This document shows, piece after piece, positions 34,001-43,350 of a DNA stretch of 64,000 nt (its first letter is position 1; every line of letters starts with the position of its first letter). This DNA is from Phragmites australis (lineage: Eukaryota; Streptophyta; Magnoliopsida; Poales; Poaceae), in contig NC_084922.1 in the NCBI RefSeq assembly GCF_958298935.1, forward strand, positions 12,898,501 to 12,962,500, given 5' to 3'. The notes under the pieces were generated by a model. That model was not told where the DNA came from, made no database searches, and saw nothing but the letters and a program-made list of their open reading frames with translations. Made by a program: the position numbers and the translations under genes.

Positions 34001-34720
34001 AGAGTCTACCTCAAGATACCTAGAGGAATTGCACTTCACACAGTACTTTGCGTCCGCGTGTTCTTTCCTAAATAAGATGCATCCCTTTGGACAAGCATGT
34101 ATCTGCTCATATGGCATCTTAAGTGCACGGAGGACTTTCTTCGACTCGTACATGCTCTTTGGCAGAATGTGACCTTCCGGGAGAAGGCTACCAACAACTG
34201 TCAGCATTGCGTCGAAGGTTTCTCGGCTGAAGCTAAACTGGGACTTGATAGCCATTAGGCGTCCGATGGCATCCAATTGAGAAACCTTGGAATGCCCGTG
34301 AAGGGGTTGCTGCGCTGTAGACAACATATCATAAAAGTCCTTTGCGGTTGACTCCGGCACTTCCTCCATACGTGCTTCATTAAAATGTGCGTCATGAAAG
34401 TCATCTAGCATGTCTCCGACCCCGACATCATAGTCATTGGTGCGTTGACGCACCACCTCCTCTCTGGCACGTTCGGACTCACCATGGTAGGTCCACCGGG
34501 TATAGTGTGGCATAAACCCATTCTTACAAAGGTGTTGACCCATGACCTCCTTTGTTTGTTGACGCGCGTTTGCACAAATACTGCAGGGGCACCAAGTTCC
34601 ACGAGGTCCCTTTGGCCTAGCAAATGCTAATTCCAAGAATGCATCGGTCTTCTGGATCCATTCATCGGTCAAAAAACCCTGACTAGAGCGGCCAGTGTAC
34701 ATCCACTCACGATCATCCAT
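31083..34720 (-). pseudogene. CACTA TNP2 transposase, three exons, one premature stop
   Basis: Catalytic transposase of the CACTA superfamily. Exon 1 is 34720-32178, exon 2 is 32104-31984, exon 3 is 31880-31083, all GT-AG and in phase, about 1153 codons. The start MDDREWMY, with CPCSIC and GFMPHYTRW, is the transposase-associated N-terminus. Residues about 140-600 are the TNP2 core (FRKEHADAKYC, then LPPGVIFQRQ, GPEYPGKNM, LHDLPAYGIFCGW and CPVC). A DUF4218-like part (ELSNFFRQLCAKEL, MQHMILHLPYEAR) and a DUF4216-like part (CHWFDPE, acidic tail) follow. A TGA at 32738-32740, where family members have Arg in LPV..RGY, cuts the frame at codon 661. Apart from that codon the frame is open. Confidence 0.85.
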
Positions 34721-34873
34721 CCTCTAACATATTGGGAAACATACACATACAATTAATTATTTCCATCAAATATTTGTGTTTTACCATAAGAGGGAATCGG
34801 CATGCATCAAACTATCTAATAGGTAAAGATAGGTCCTAATCCCACCCGATGATGTGTACATTGGGCCGTTTCC

Positions 34874-35021
34874 ATGCTCTACTCCGATCCGAGACAGAAT
34901 TTCGGCAGCACCTCCCCGCTGTTCTCCAAATACACGTCTCGGCAACAAGCCAAGACAATGTGTATCCGGAGAACAACGGGGAGACGCTGCCGAAACTCTG
35001 TCTCCGATCGGAGTAGAGCAT
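34874..35021 (-). other. Long hairpin (62-bp arms, 24-nt loop) upstream of TNP2
   Basis: Bases 34874-34935 pair with 35021-34960. Only 7 of 62 positions differ between the arms. Six of those are transitions that become G:U pairs in an RNA read in the TNP2 direction (minus strand), but would be A-C mismatches in plus-strand RNA; one is a G-G mismatch. The near edge lies 154 bp upstream of the TNP2 start codon, so it could be in the 5' leader or promoter. Confidence 0.85.
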
Positions 35022-35247
35022 TGAAACAAACCCAATCTACACATCCTCAGGCTGTCCAAAAAATGTGGACAATTCGAAACAGTTACGGTTATAGATATGC
35101 AAAGACTTGCATATTTATAACCATAACTCTTTCAAACGGGAGACGCATAGGTTACGCGACATGCACATCCTAAACCCTAAATTAACAGCTTGTTCTAATT
35201 TAAGAAAATTTACAAATATAAAGTAGTTGTACATGCAAACCAGATTT

Positions 35248-35690
35248 TAGTCTCAGGTTTAGAAATGACATAATATCTTAGTTTTTGGCATCCATATGTT
35301 AGACTAAACATTTGATTAAAATAAGGTAAAATGATAGTGATTAAGACTAAACCACTCTAGAGTCTCATATTTCCATGGAAAACAGCACCTATATTTAGCA
35401 TTGTAAGCATGAAAGATTAATGGAAGAAATATGCTAAATGAGATAGAATACAAATGCCATATATATTAGTCTCAAGTTTAGAATGCCGTAATGTTTCAGT
35501 TTTTGTCATCCATATATTAGGCTAAACATTTGAATAAAAGAAGGTAAAATGATGGTGATTAAGATTAAACCACTCTAGAGTCTCATATCCCATGAAAACC
35601 ACATCTATATTCAGTATTGTGAGCATGAAAAATTAATGGCAGAAATATGCTAAAGAAGATAGAATACAAATGCCATATATACAGATATGC
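35248..35690. repeat. 219-bp direct tandem duplication inside the CACTA
   Basis: TAGTCTCA(G/A)GTTTA starts at 35248 and again at 35467. Matching blocks (GCATCCATATGTTAG, AAACCACTCTAGAGTCTCATAT, AATATGCTAAA, AATACAAATGCCATATAT) follow at the same spacing. The copies differ at scattered sites. Confidence 0.85.
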
Positions 35691-36487
35691 GTATACCCAT
35701 CTGTTTTCTCAATCGTTGAAAGCACGTGCCCTTTAGTCCACTCAAAATTACTATCTTGTTTGTATGCTTAATTTGAAGTCAAATTTCTGCATACGCAATT
35801 CCAGCTGTCAACTGTCATTTGGTATACTCCCACGATATTTTTCTTAGGTTCTTTGTCGAGATGCAATGTATGCATAGGTGAGCCGTGCGCTCTGTGCTTT
35901 ATAGCAGTCCCCAGTTTGTGCCTGACGAAACCGAGGAATGCAGAATTGAGGCGCCAGCAACGTCCTCCCCCCCTGTCACTGTGTTGTTTGCCTGTTTGCC
36001 ACTGAGTTGAGCTCATGGCAACTTGGGCAACTTGTGTATAGTTGCATAGATAGTAGTAAGATGGTATGGTATGCTAAGGAGCTAGACCACACTGAGACCA
36101 TTAAAGGTAACAGAACGAATCGAAACAACTGCTGGCGCTCGGCAATGGCATCTTAAATATTGCTGCACTTCAGAAAAATTAGTGATTCAGTTGTGTGTCC
36201 AGGGGGAAATTCCCAGAGAAGTAGCTCTGGTGCTGTCAACTTTCCTAATTTAGGTGGTCTTATCGAAGGCGATACTGTCATTGGTGTCGCTTCCTAATCT
36301 CCGTCGCAAGAATCGTTTTCGAGATAGAGTTCTATGTGGGGCTGAAATCTTGAGCTGGCCTCTTGTATTACGTTATAGTTTAGGCTCCATATTTTGCTGC
36401 TTGGCCAGTAGTTCTTTCAGAAAATATGAAATGAATGACTGAATGCAGCCTACGAACTTTTCTGTGAGCGCATCTGCTCAATCTGCA
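35691..36487. other. Unassigned cargo region of the CACTA
   Basis: No transposon gene is seen. The base composition and the stretch at 36250-36470 resemble host transcribed sequence (3'-UTR-like), which would fit captured DNA next to the MYB fragment, but no protein was recognised. Confidence 0.4.
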
Positions 36488-36592
36488 AACCCACGGTGCT
36501 GCAGGCTAAGATGGACTAACTACCTGAGGCCAGATATCAAGAGAGGAAAGTTCACCCAAGGGGAAGAACAAACAATCCTCCGGCTCAACTAG
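36488..36592 (+). pseudogene. Captured R2R3-MYB exon fragment inside the CACTA
   Basis: The frame from 36488 reads [20 protein letters not shown] and then [14 protein letters not shown] before TAG. This is the end of MYB repeat R2 and the start of R3. Consensus is [17 protein letters not shown], so three codons (GKS) are missing in frame between the two cysteines. Exon 1 and the rest of R3 are absent. It lies on the plus strand, opposite to the transposase genes. Host gene capture by CACTA elements is known in grasses; this fragment cannot make a working DNA-binding domain. Confidence 0.85.
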
Positions 36593-36751
36593 TCTACCTA
36601 CTAAGAACTCTAGCATGTGCCTGGCATCAACTACTCTAACTAGAAAAATCTCTTGCATATGCCTGGCATCAACTAAGTGTATGTCAATCTAATCTTCAGA
36701 AAGTCATATTTAGCATGTAGTCCAATCTTTTTAGCATGTACCTTGCTGATT

Positions 36752-37110
36752 TGCAGGAGGTCGGAGGGGGGCGGCGCGGAGCGGCGTCGGAGGGGTGCGG
36801 CGTGGGCGGGGCGGCGCCAGGCGGCGTCGGGCGGCTGCGCGAGGCGGGGCGGCGGCGGAGGAGGGGGACCTGGCCGGCGCGGGTCGGCGCAGGGCGGCGC
36901 TAGCCGGCGCGAGGCGGAGCGGCCGGCGTGGAGCCGCGTCGGAGGGGGCCGGTGCGGGCAGGGCGGCGTCGGGCTGTGGCGTCGGGCGGGGCGGCGTGAG
37001 GCGGGCGGCAGCAGCGGAGGGGGATCTGGGAGGAGGGGGAGGGCGGCGCTGGTGCCAGCGGCGGATTGGGCCGTGGGAGGCTGCGGTGGCGGCCGGGGAG
37101 AAGGAATAAA
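36752..37110. other. Extremely GC-rich GGCG/GGCGG-repeat block
   Basis: About 360 bp of imperfect GGCGGCG(T/C)GG words. It opens long frames on both strands (plus 36677-37303, minus 36673-37251) that are Gly/Arg- or Pro-rich and compositional. It ends just before an internal cluster of subterminal repeats. It could be a promoter-like CpG block or captured first-exon DNA. Confidence 0.7.
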
Positions 37111-37167
37111 AATGGGAGTAGATCTGTCCCCGCGCGCGGCCGGGGTGGGAAACCCTTTATTCGTGAA

Positions 37168-37262
37168 ATTGCCGAGTGTCTGTTTTTGCCGAGTGTCAAA
37201 TCTAGAACACTCGGCAAAGCTATTGTTTGCCGAGTGTAAACGCAAGAACACTCGGCAAACAC
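37168..37262. repeat. Internal cluster of CACTA subterminal repeats
   Basis: Four copies of GCCGAGTGT / ACACTCGGC lie here, about 1.6 kb inside the right terminus and separated from the terminal cluster (38520-38835) by unrelated sequence. This hints at insertion of DNA between subterminal sites or at an older element end. Confidence 0.75.
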
Positions 37263-37274
37263 CTGAATTTTTTT

Positions 37275-38135
37275 TTCTGCTACAAATGCACTTAATGAAT
37301 TAAAAATAGCAAAAGGACCCCAAAAAATACCAGATTTTAACATCGAATATGCTATGATGTATGTTGAGTGTAGAAAAAGTTTCAAGGTCAAACGACGATT
37401 GAACCATCACTTCGGCTTCAAACCTGATCCGTTCCCTCTCAAAACAACGATTCTTCCTCGGAGATGCTTCAGTTTCTAAACATCGTACGTGATAATTTTT
37501 GCAAAACCTTCTCAAATTTTTATCACAGCCTCTACGTATCATATTATGACGCTATGGCAAGTCTCATGTTTTTCAGACTTCGTTTATTTTTTTTAGAATT
37601 AGAAAACCAATAAGCTACATGTTGGTGGTCGAGTGTTGCCGCCCAGATGTTTCAAATTTCTTTTCATTTCTTGGGTAAGGCCTAAAAATAGACTCAACAA
37701 CATGAATATGATTTTTTTACCCATTTTTGTTCATTATTTCATGTGCTTGCAGATCAAATTTGACTTATATCCATTAAAAGCCAGGAAATGCACTTAATGA
37801 ATTAAAAATAGTAAACGGACCCAGAAAAATGCCAAAGTTTAACATGGAATATTCTATGTTGTATGTTAAGTGTAGAAAAAGTTTCAAGGTCAAACGATAC
37901 ATTAAAAGCCAGGAAATGCACTTAATGAATTAAAAATAGTAAACGGACCCAGAAAAATGCCAAAGTTTAACATGGAATATTCTATGTTGTATGTTAAGTG
38001 TAGAAAAAGTTTCAAGGTCAAACGATGATTCAACCGTCACTTTGGCTTCAAACCTGATCCGTTCCCTCTCGAAATCACGATTCTTTTTCGTAGATGCTTC
38101 GGTTTCTAAGCATCGTACGTGACAGCTTTTGCTTC
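37275..38135. repeat. Direct repeats, including a perfect 128-bp tandem duplication
   Basis: A unit starting near AAATGCACTTAATGAATTAA occurs at about 37285, 37785 and 37913. The second and third are in tandem (37772-37899 and 37900-38027) and appear identical. The first is diverged but extends farther (through ACCTGATCCGTTCCCTCTC and CATCGTACGTGA), and so does the third. Confidence 0.85.
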
Positions 38136-38514
38136 TTCCACTTGGCAAGCATTGAAAATTCCTTCTTTGCCTGGATGACAGCTGGAATGATAATATATAG
38201 CAGAGAAATTCCTTTTTTAAGGCAAGCAAGAAGAATTGTCATTCTCCTTTGTTTGTGAGCTCAGCTCTTCACACGGTAGCATCTTTGACACATGTTTAGA
38301 CCACAACTGATTCCAAGGGCCACTCTCAGGAGTCCACATCTGCTGCATCTCAATCTTGAAGCACGACTGAATTCTAACTCTAAGTTCATAACAATATCAT
38401 CCTTAAACCATACTGCAGTAGTACCGGAATCGATGTGTGGCGGCCTTTGGTCGGTTGTTATTACGAGAAAGAAAAGAGAACAAAAGGAAACCAAAAAGAA
38501 AATAAAGAAAAAAA

Positions 38515-38854
38515 ATTAGTTTGCCGAGTGCCTAATATCGGGCACTCAGCAAACATACATGTTTGCCGAGTGTCCGTTAGACGACACTCGGCAAAGTGGA
38601 GACTCGCCGTCAGACGCCGAACGGAGGGACACGTGCCACGTTTTTTGCCGAGTGTCCTAATTCGCCGAGTGTTTTTTCTCTTTTTGCCGAGTGCTATTTT
38701 TTGCCGAGTGTTTTTTTATGAATTTACTGAGTGCCATATTGTTTGCCGAGTGCTTTCGTTAGGAACTCGGCGTAGGTTGCTGTTTGCCGAGTACCCGATA
38801 TAATGCACTCGGCATACACGTAGGCACTCGGCATAAGCCTCATTTCCGGTAGTG
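38515..38854. repeat. CACTA right terminus and subterminal repeats
   Basis: At least ten GCCGAGTG-type words in both orientations precede the terminal TCCGGTAGTG at 38854. The target copy TCG follows. Confidence 0.85.
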
Positions 38855-39042
38855 TCGGGTACATGTGCATGTTCTTGATTATTCAGAGAGAAACGATTAA
38901 CACGATGTCCTGTTGTCTTGCTAACAGTGAGTTGGTTAAAAAAACTAGTTTCCATAATCAGATGATCTTTGCGAACAGCTGAAGTGATTCACTTGTTTGA
39001 GTCTTTTTGTAACTTGTAAGACGTACGTGTCAGGAACATAGT

Positions 39043-39048
39043 TTTATT
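39043..39048 (-). promoter_or_regulatory. Polyadenylation signal AATAAA, peroxidase B
   Basis: AATAAA on the minus strand, 199 bp past the stop codon of peroxidase B. The CACTA insertion ends about 190 bp farther out, so the signal is undisturbed. Confidence 0.5.
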
Positions 39049-39246
39049 GCCGCGAGATATGTAGCGAGTAGTATACATGACAGATTGGCAGAGATGAGAA
39101 ATGCACAAAAAGAGAGTATCACAACCAATGCGAATCGAAAGAATGAATGAAACGGGAAAGAAAACACAAGCTTATGGCTCAACTTGATCTACGAACGTGT
39201 GTTGGCTGGACACGAACGCCCTCTTCTTGGATCTCCATGCCTCTTC

Positions 39247-40499
39247 TTAGTATAGGCGGTGGTTGATGACGCTGCACTTCTTCCTAATCTCGCCCTTGCT
39301 CCCTGCCGGCATGGGCAGCTTGCTGAGCTTGACCAGCGAGTCGGCGAAGTCCTCGTCCCAGAGTGTGCCGTTGTCGGCGTACTCGTGGACGTGGCCGAGC
39401 GCCTCCTTGTGTGTCAGCAGCGTCCAGTCGGAGTGGAAGGTGACGATCTTGGCGAGGTTGTTGTGGTAGTAGGAGTTGTCCAGGAAGTCGGGGATCTTGC
39501 GCACCCGGCTGGTGAACCCCGGCATGAACCTCGCCACGACGCCATAGTCCTCGTCGCGTACGTTGTTGACCACGGGTGGGTTGGAGCCCTGGGAGCACTT
39601 GTAGTTGAGCAGGTCGCGGTAGGCCGGGGTGATCTGCGACGCGGGCTCGGTGAGGCGGCCGGTGAAGGACGAGCAGTGGCCCTGGCCGATGGCGTGCGCG
39701 CCGGAGAGGATGACGAGCTCCTCGACGGTGAAGTTCTTCTTGGCGAAGTTTTCGATGAGCTGCTTTACGTCATGGATGGAGTCCGGGAGCTCCGCCTGGG
39801 CCTCGTCGGCCTTGGAGACGAAGCCGTCGAGGCGGCCCGCCGGGACGTCGAAGTGGACGTTGCCATTGCTGAGGATGCTGGCCGCGTCGCGCGCAGCGTA
39901 GATGAGGATGTCGGAACAGGAGACGACCTCCGGGCACCTCTTCTCGACGGAGGCCTTAATCTCCTCCAGGAGGTCGAAGGCAGCGAGGCCAATGTTCACC
40001 GGCGCCTCCTTCTCCGGGTGAGGGTTCTCGTAGGACGCGTCCAGGAGGACAGAGCCGTCGCAGCCCTGCATGGTTATTGAAGTTAATTACCAGTCATTAA
40101 CTTTCAGGCCCTACTTCACTAGCGTCCAGTATTAACTGGTTACGTACATTGATCACAAATAAACTAGTTTAGGTTACGTGGTCCGTGCATACAACTCTAT
40201 TAATTAGCATGTACTGTAAAACTGTGGAGATCGATTAGCGTGTATGAATGTGCATATGTACACTTAATTACCCTGACGAAGCAGTCATGGAAAAGGAGGC
40301 GGATGAGGGCGGCTCCGGTGCGGCGGTTGGCCTTGAGCGCCTTGATGATGTGCCACTTGACGACGTTCTCCACGCCCTTGCATTTCTTGCTGTAGTACCC
40401 GACCTCCAGCTCGCCGGCCTGCGCTGACGGCACGGCGGCCAGGAGCAGCGCCGCCTGGACGGCCACCAGGGCGCAGAGCACGGCCGCCGAGAGCCTCAT
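39247..40499 (-). CDS. Class III secretory peroxidase, copy B (two exons)
   Basis: Tandem paralogue of the gene at 21997-23249. Exon 1 is 40499-40272 and exon 2 is 40065-39247, with the same GT-AG intron and a 348-residue product. It has the signal peptide (about 1-28), Arg67/His71 distal site, His200 haem ligand and all eight cysteines. By eye it differs from copy A at 7 of 1253 bp, none in the intron: four amino-acid changes (T22A, D96E, Q177K, R299L, A to B) and three silent changes. None touches a catalytic or cysteine position. The upstream 700 bp is nearly the same as in copy A, so similar regulation is expected. The CACTA lies 392 bp beyond its stop codon. Confidence 0.95.
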
Positions 40500-40627
40500 G
40501 GCCTCGCAAGCTTGATTAGCTAGGCAGCTAAGCTAGCTGGTGAGCAAGCGATTGATGCTGAGCTCAAGGACTCGCTGGTGCTCTGCGATGCGATGGCCTG
40601 GTGAGCTCAGAAGCTGGACTTGCAGGG

Positions 40628-40636
40628 GTATTTATT
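40628..40636 (-). promoter_or_regulatory. TATA-like element, peroxidase B
   Basis: AATAAATAC on the minus strand, at the position equivalent to 23378-23386 of copy A, about 130 bp before the start codon. Confidence 0.55.
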
Positions 40637-41312
40637 GCCACTTTTGTCCAGTATTTTAACGGTTAATGATTGAGTGTTTGCCGCCGATAGATAATGATGC
40701 CGATCGAGCTAGCACAACGGGGAACGTGGCCGCGATGCAACTGTGCTGAATGATAATGTGTCCATAATGTTAACGCTCGTAATATATTATAAACCTAAAA
40801 GCAGTTGCTGCTGATCTGGTTAAACGTGGTATTATAGTCTGATACAGGCAATTAAAGCTGTCAAATATATACAAACACTTCCCTTTCAGCCCTTACCAAC
40901 TTTTAATGTTGTATATAGGGTAATAGACATTTTCTCCAATGCTGTGCTGATATGATCAACAGTAGATTTCGCTATCAAACAGCTACCTATAGATATGCGA
41001 AAGGTATTCACGTACTGCCTTTCACGTATGTTACCGTATTGTTCAACCGTTTGGAGGACTCAAATCACTTTGCCGAAGGCTCAAACGAAGGATAGTACGG
41101 TACGTGAAGTAGTTCAGACCTTTGGCAGGAAGCCTATCATATGCACATCCATGCAGCTAAGCTTCAAAACCCCTACGATCGAGTAGTTGTACTTGGTCAT
41201 AATTTCAGGGAGAAAATGGACACGTTTTTTTTGTTGTTGAGGTAAGTAAATGGACACGTTATGTTGATGTGCTGCTAACAATGTACTGTTCAAGCTGTTG
41301 GCACTGGTCACA

Positions 41313-42175
41313 TCCCAGTTTGTTAGCTGGGATTGCTCCATCCGTGATCCAAGGACGACTGATCGCTCGGTCTTCACATAAAGGAAAGTGCTTTCGGTAT
41401 TCGCGGTGTCAGCACGGTCTCGTCACTGTTATGAAATGGCAAATTGCAGCAAAAAGGCGGAAATATTATTTATTTGTAGCACGGTTGCACCAATTCCTGC
41501 TAACGAACACTTGTCAGATATTTTAAATACCAAGGCGTCAGTACGTCACCAAAATGACAATATTGCTAGTATTACTGCAGGTGTTGGCGGACCAGAACTA
41601 TCGAACAATTTTTTTTACACAATGAGAAATATCGATCAGCGATTCAGCGATCGGTGTTTATGTATCTCTTTCTCAAAGAAAGTTACGTTTCTAGTTGATG
41701 GAAATGTATCCATATCTGCATATGAATAAACTTTTATCAGAGTTCAGAGATAGCTGCAGCTACGTACTTCCTGACTAAATGAAGAAACTGAATCTTTTTG
41801 CATGTTATCGGCAGCAAGCAATTTGAAGATTTTACAAGTTAGAGAAGATATTTTGTTATGAACCAGTTCGTGAGAGATATAACATGAAAAATTTAAATCC
41901 ATTTAAAATGTTCCATAATAGTGGTGTGATCCAGGATTTTGGCACATGTAGTAGTGTGCCCTGGGTTTAATTTTGTCAATTTTCCTACAGACTACAGTAG
42001 CTAGTAGCCGAGCAGTCACTGTTTTTCACTCACAAAGTCACAAGTAACTGTTTTTCATAAATGTTTCTTCAATCTTTATCTTAGTTAATAGGAGGCAAAA
42101 GGTTTACGTAAATCCTAGGGCTAAAAATGTTCCTGCCAAGTATCTTTCAAACAGAGCTTCTTCTTCTGGACTACA
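41313..42175. other. 863-bp segment present only in unit B
   Basis: Unit A passes directly from GGTCACA to AAGGC where unit B has this segment. ACA is present at both edges, the mark of a microhomology deletion from unit A. A 113-codon plus-strand frame (41388-41729) has no recognisable domain. No terminal repeats were seen, so it is not an obvious insertion. Confidence 0.7.
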
Positions 42176-42714
42176 AAGGCTTCTATATATCTAAAACTCT
42201 TCTTCTAATTTTTTTTTTCTTACTTAGGACCAGCTGGAGCGAGGTTTAGCATTGGTTAAATGAGTCGCCGCCCCTGTGTAATCCGTTCTGACAATTCTTT
42301 TTTTTTTTTTGTTAGATCTGTTTTCATAACTCTATGCACTAAGTAGGAAGCAAAAGGTTACGACGTTAAAATAGGATTTCGTATGTAAAAATTATGGTTG
42401 TTTTACTGAAGAGTGCACGGAATGATCATCTTAAATTTATAACTTCTTCATACGCAGTCTGGATGGAGACAAACTTTATATAAAAATTGTAATAATCGAC
42501 GAGATGTACAACTTTGTGGTTGACAATGTTTTTATTTGAAGCAATCTAGATACCCAAATAATCGTCTAAAGATTTAATCAGGAAAAGTCAAAAGAATAAT
42601 TACCTCCTAGCCATCACGTAATACTGTAAGGTAAGATAGTAAGAAAGCTTCACACGAGAGGTAAAGTCGGGAGTTTGACTCCCACAAGCGTATAGTTTGC
42701 TATATTCAATGAAT

Positions 42715-42964
42715 CGACTCCTACAGAAGCCGTTGGGGTTTGTCACAAGTCAAAAAAGCCGTGGAGGCCACGGGGTTCGTTCGTCGAGTGAAAAAAAAAA
42801 TGGTTCCAAAAACATCAGATATGGGATCGAATATCAATGCCAGTTTGGTTCCAAAACCGACCGTGATACTACCGAGTATCATTGTCGCTTACTCACTATC
42901 GATTTCAAAATTGGCACTGATGTCGTTTTTTAACCGGCAATAATGTTTTTTTTCTATAGTAGTG
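42715..42964. mobile_element. Small CACTA-type MITE (unit B)
   Basis: Unit B copy of the element at 24604-24853. The right end read in reverse is CACTACTATAGAAAAAA. Noncoding. Confidence 0.55.
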
Positions 42965-43350
42965 TATATATTTTCTTCCTAAACAAAATAGTTTTTTTAT
43001 TGTTCAACCTCTTATTCATGAGAGACTTTAGGTGTTTGCAATATACATATGCGCATGTTCCAAGTTCCCTAGGAAGAGGGTACACACATGTGCAAGCATA
43101 TATACTTGATTGGTAGTAGGATATATATTGCATTATTAATTGCTCGAGTCTGATCTTGGTTCCATTTAATTATAAGAAAAAAACTGGGGCAGATATCCGG
43201 TTTCGATGAAAAATATTGAATTAAATAGGGGACCATGCCTAAGATTCCAGTCATGAGCAACAACTTCTCCGGGACGTACGCCCGGTTTGCTTTTGTAAGT
43301 TGATTTTAACTGGCTGCTTACGAAACTGCTAGCTAGCAGCTAGCTCAAGG

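Larger units (their letters stand above)
27930..38854 (-). mobile_element. 10.9-kb CACTA (En/Spm) transposon with TNP2 and TNP1-like genes
   Basis: The ends are CACTACCGGA at 27930 and its inverse TCCGGTAGTG ending at 38854, flanked by the 3-bp target duplication TCG (27927-27929 and 38855-38857). The paralogous site in unit A (21601-21608, TGATCGGG) is uninterrupted, which proves the borders. Both ends carry dense TTTGCCGAGTGT / ACACTCGGCAAA subterminal repeats. Coding is on the minus strand: TNP2 (34720-31083), then a TNP1-like gene (30962-28818). Extra cargo upstream includes a hairpin, tandem repeats, a MYB exon fragment and a GC-rich block. Both genes carry a small disabling change. Confidence 0.95.

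Noticed and set aside
36673..37303. Frames of about 200 codons on both strands near 37 kb
   Set aside because: The GGCG-repeat block opens all frames; the products are pure low complexity.
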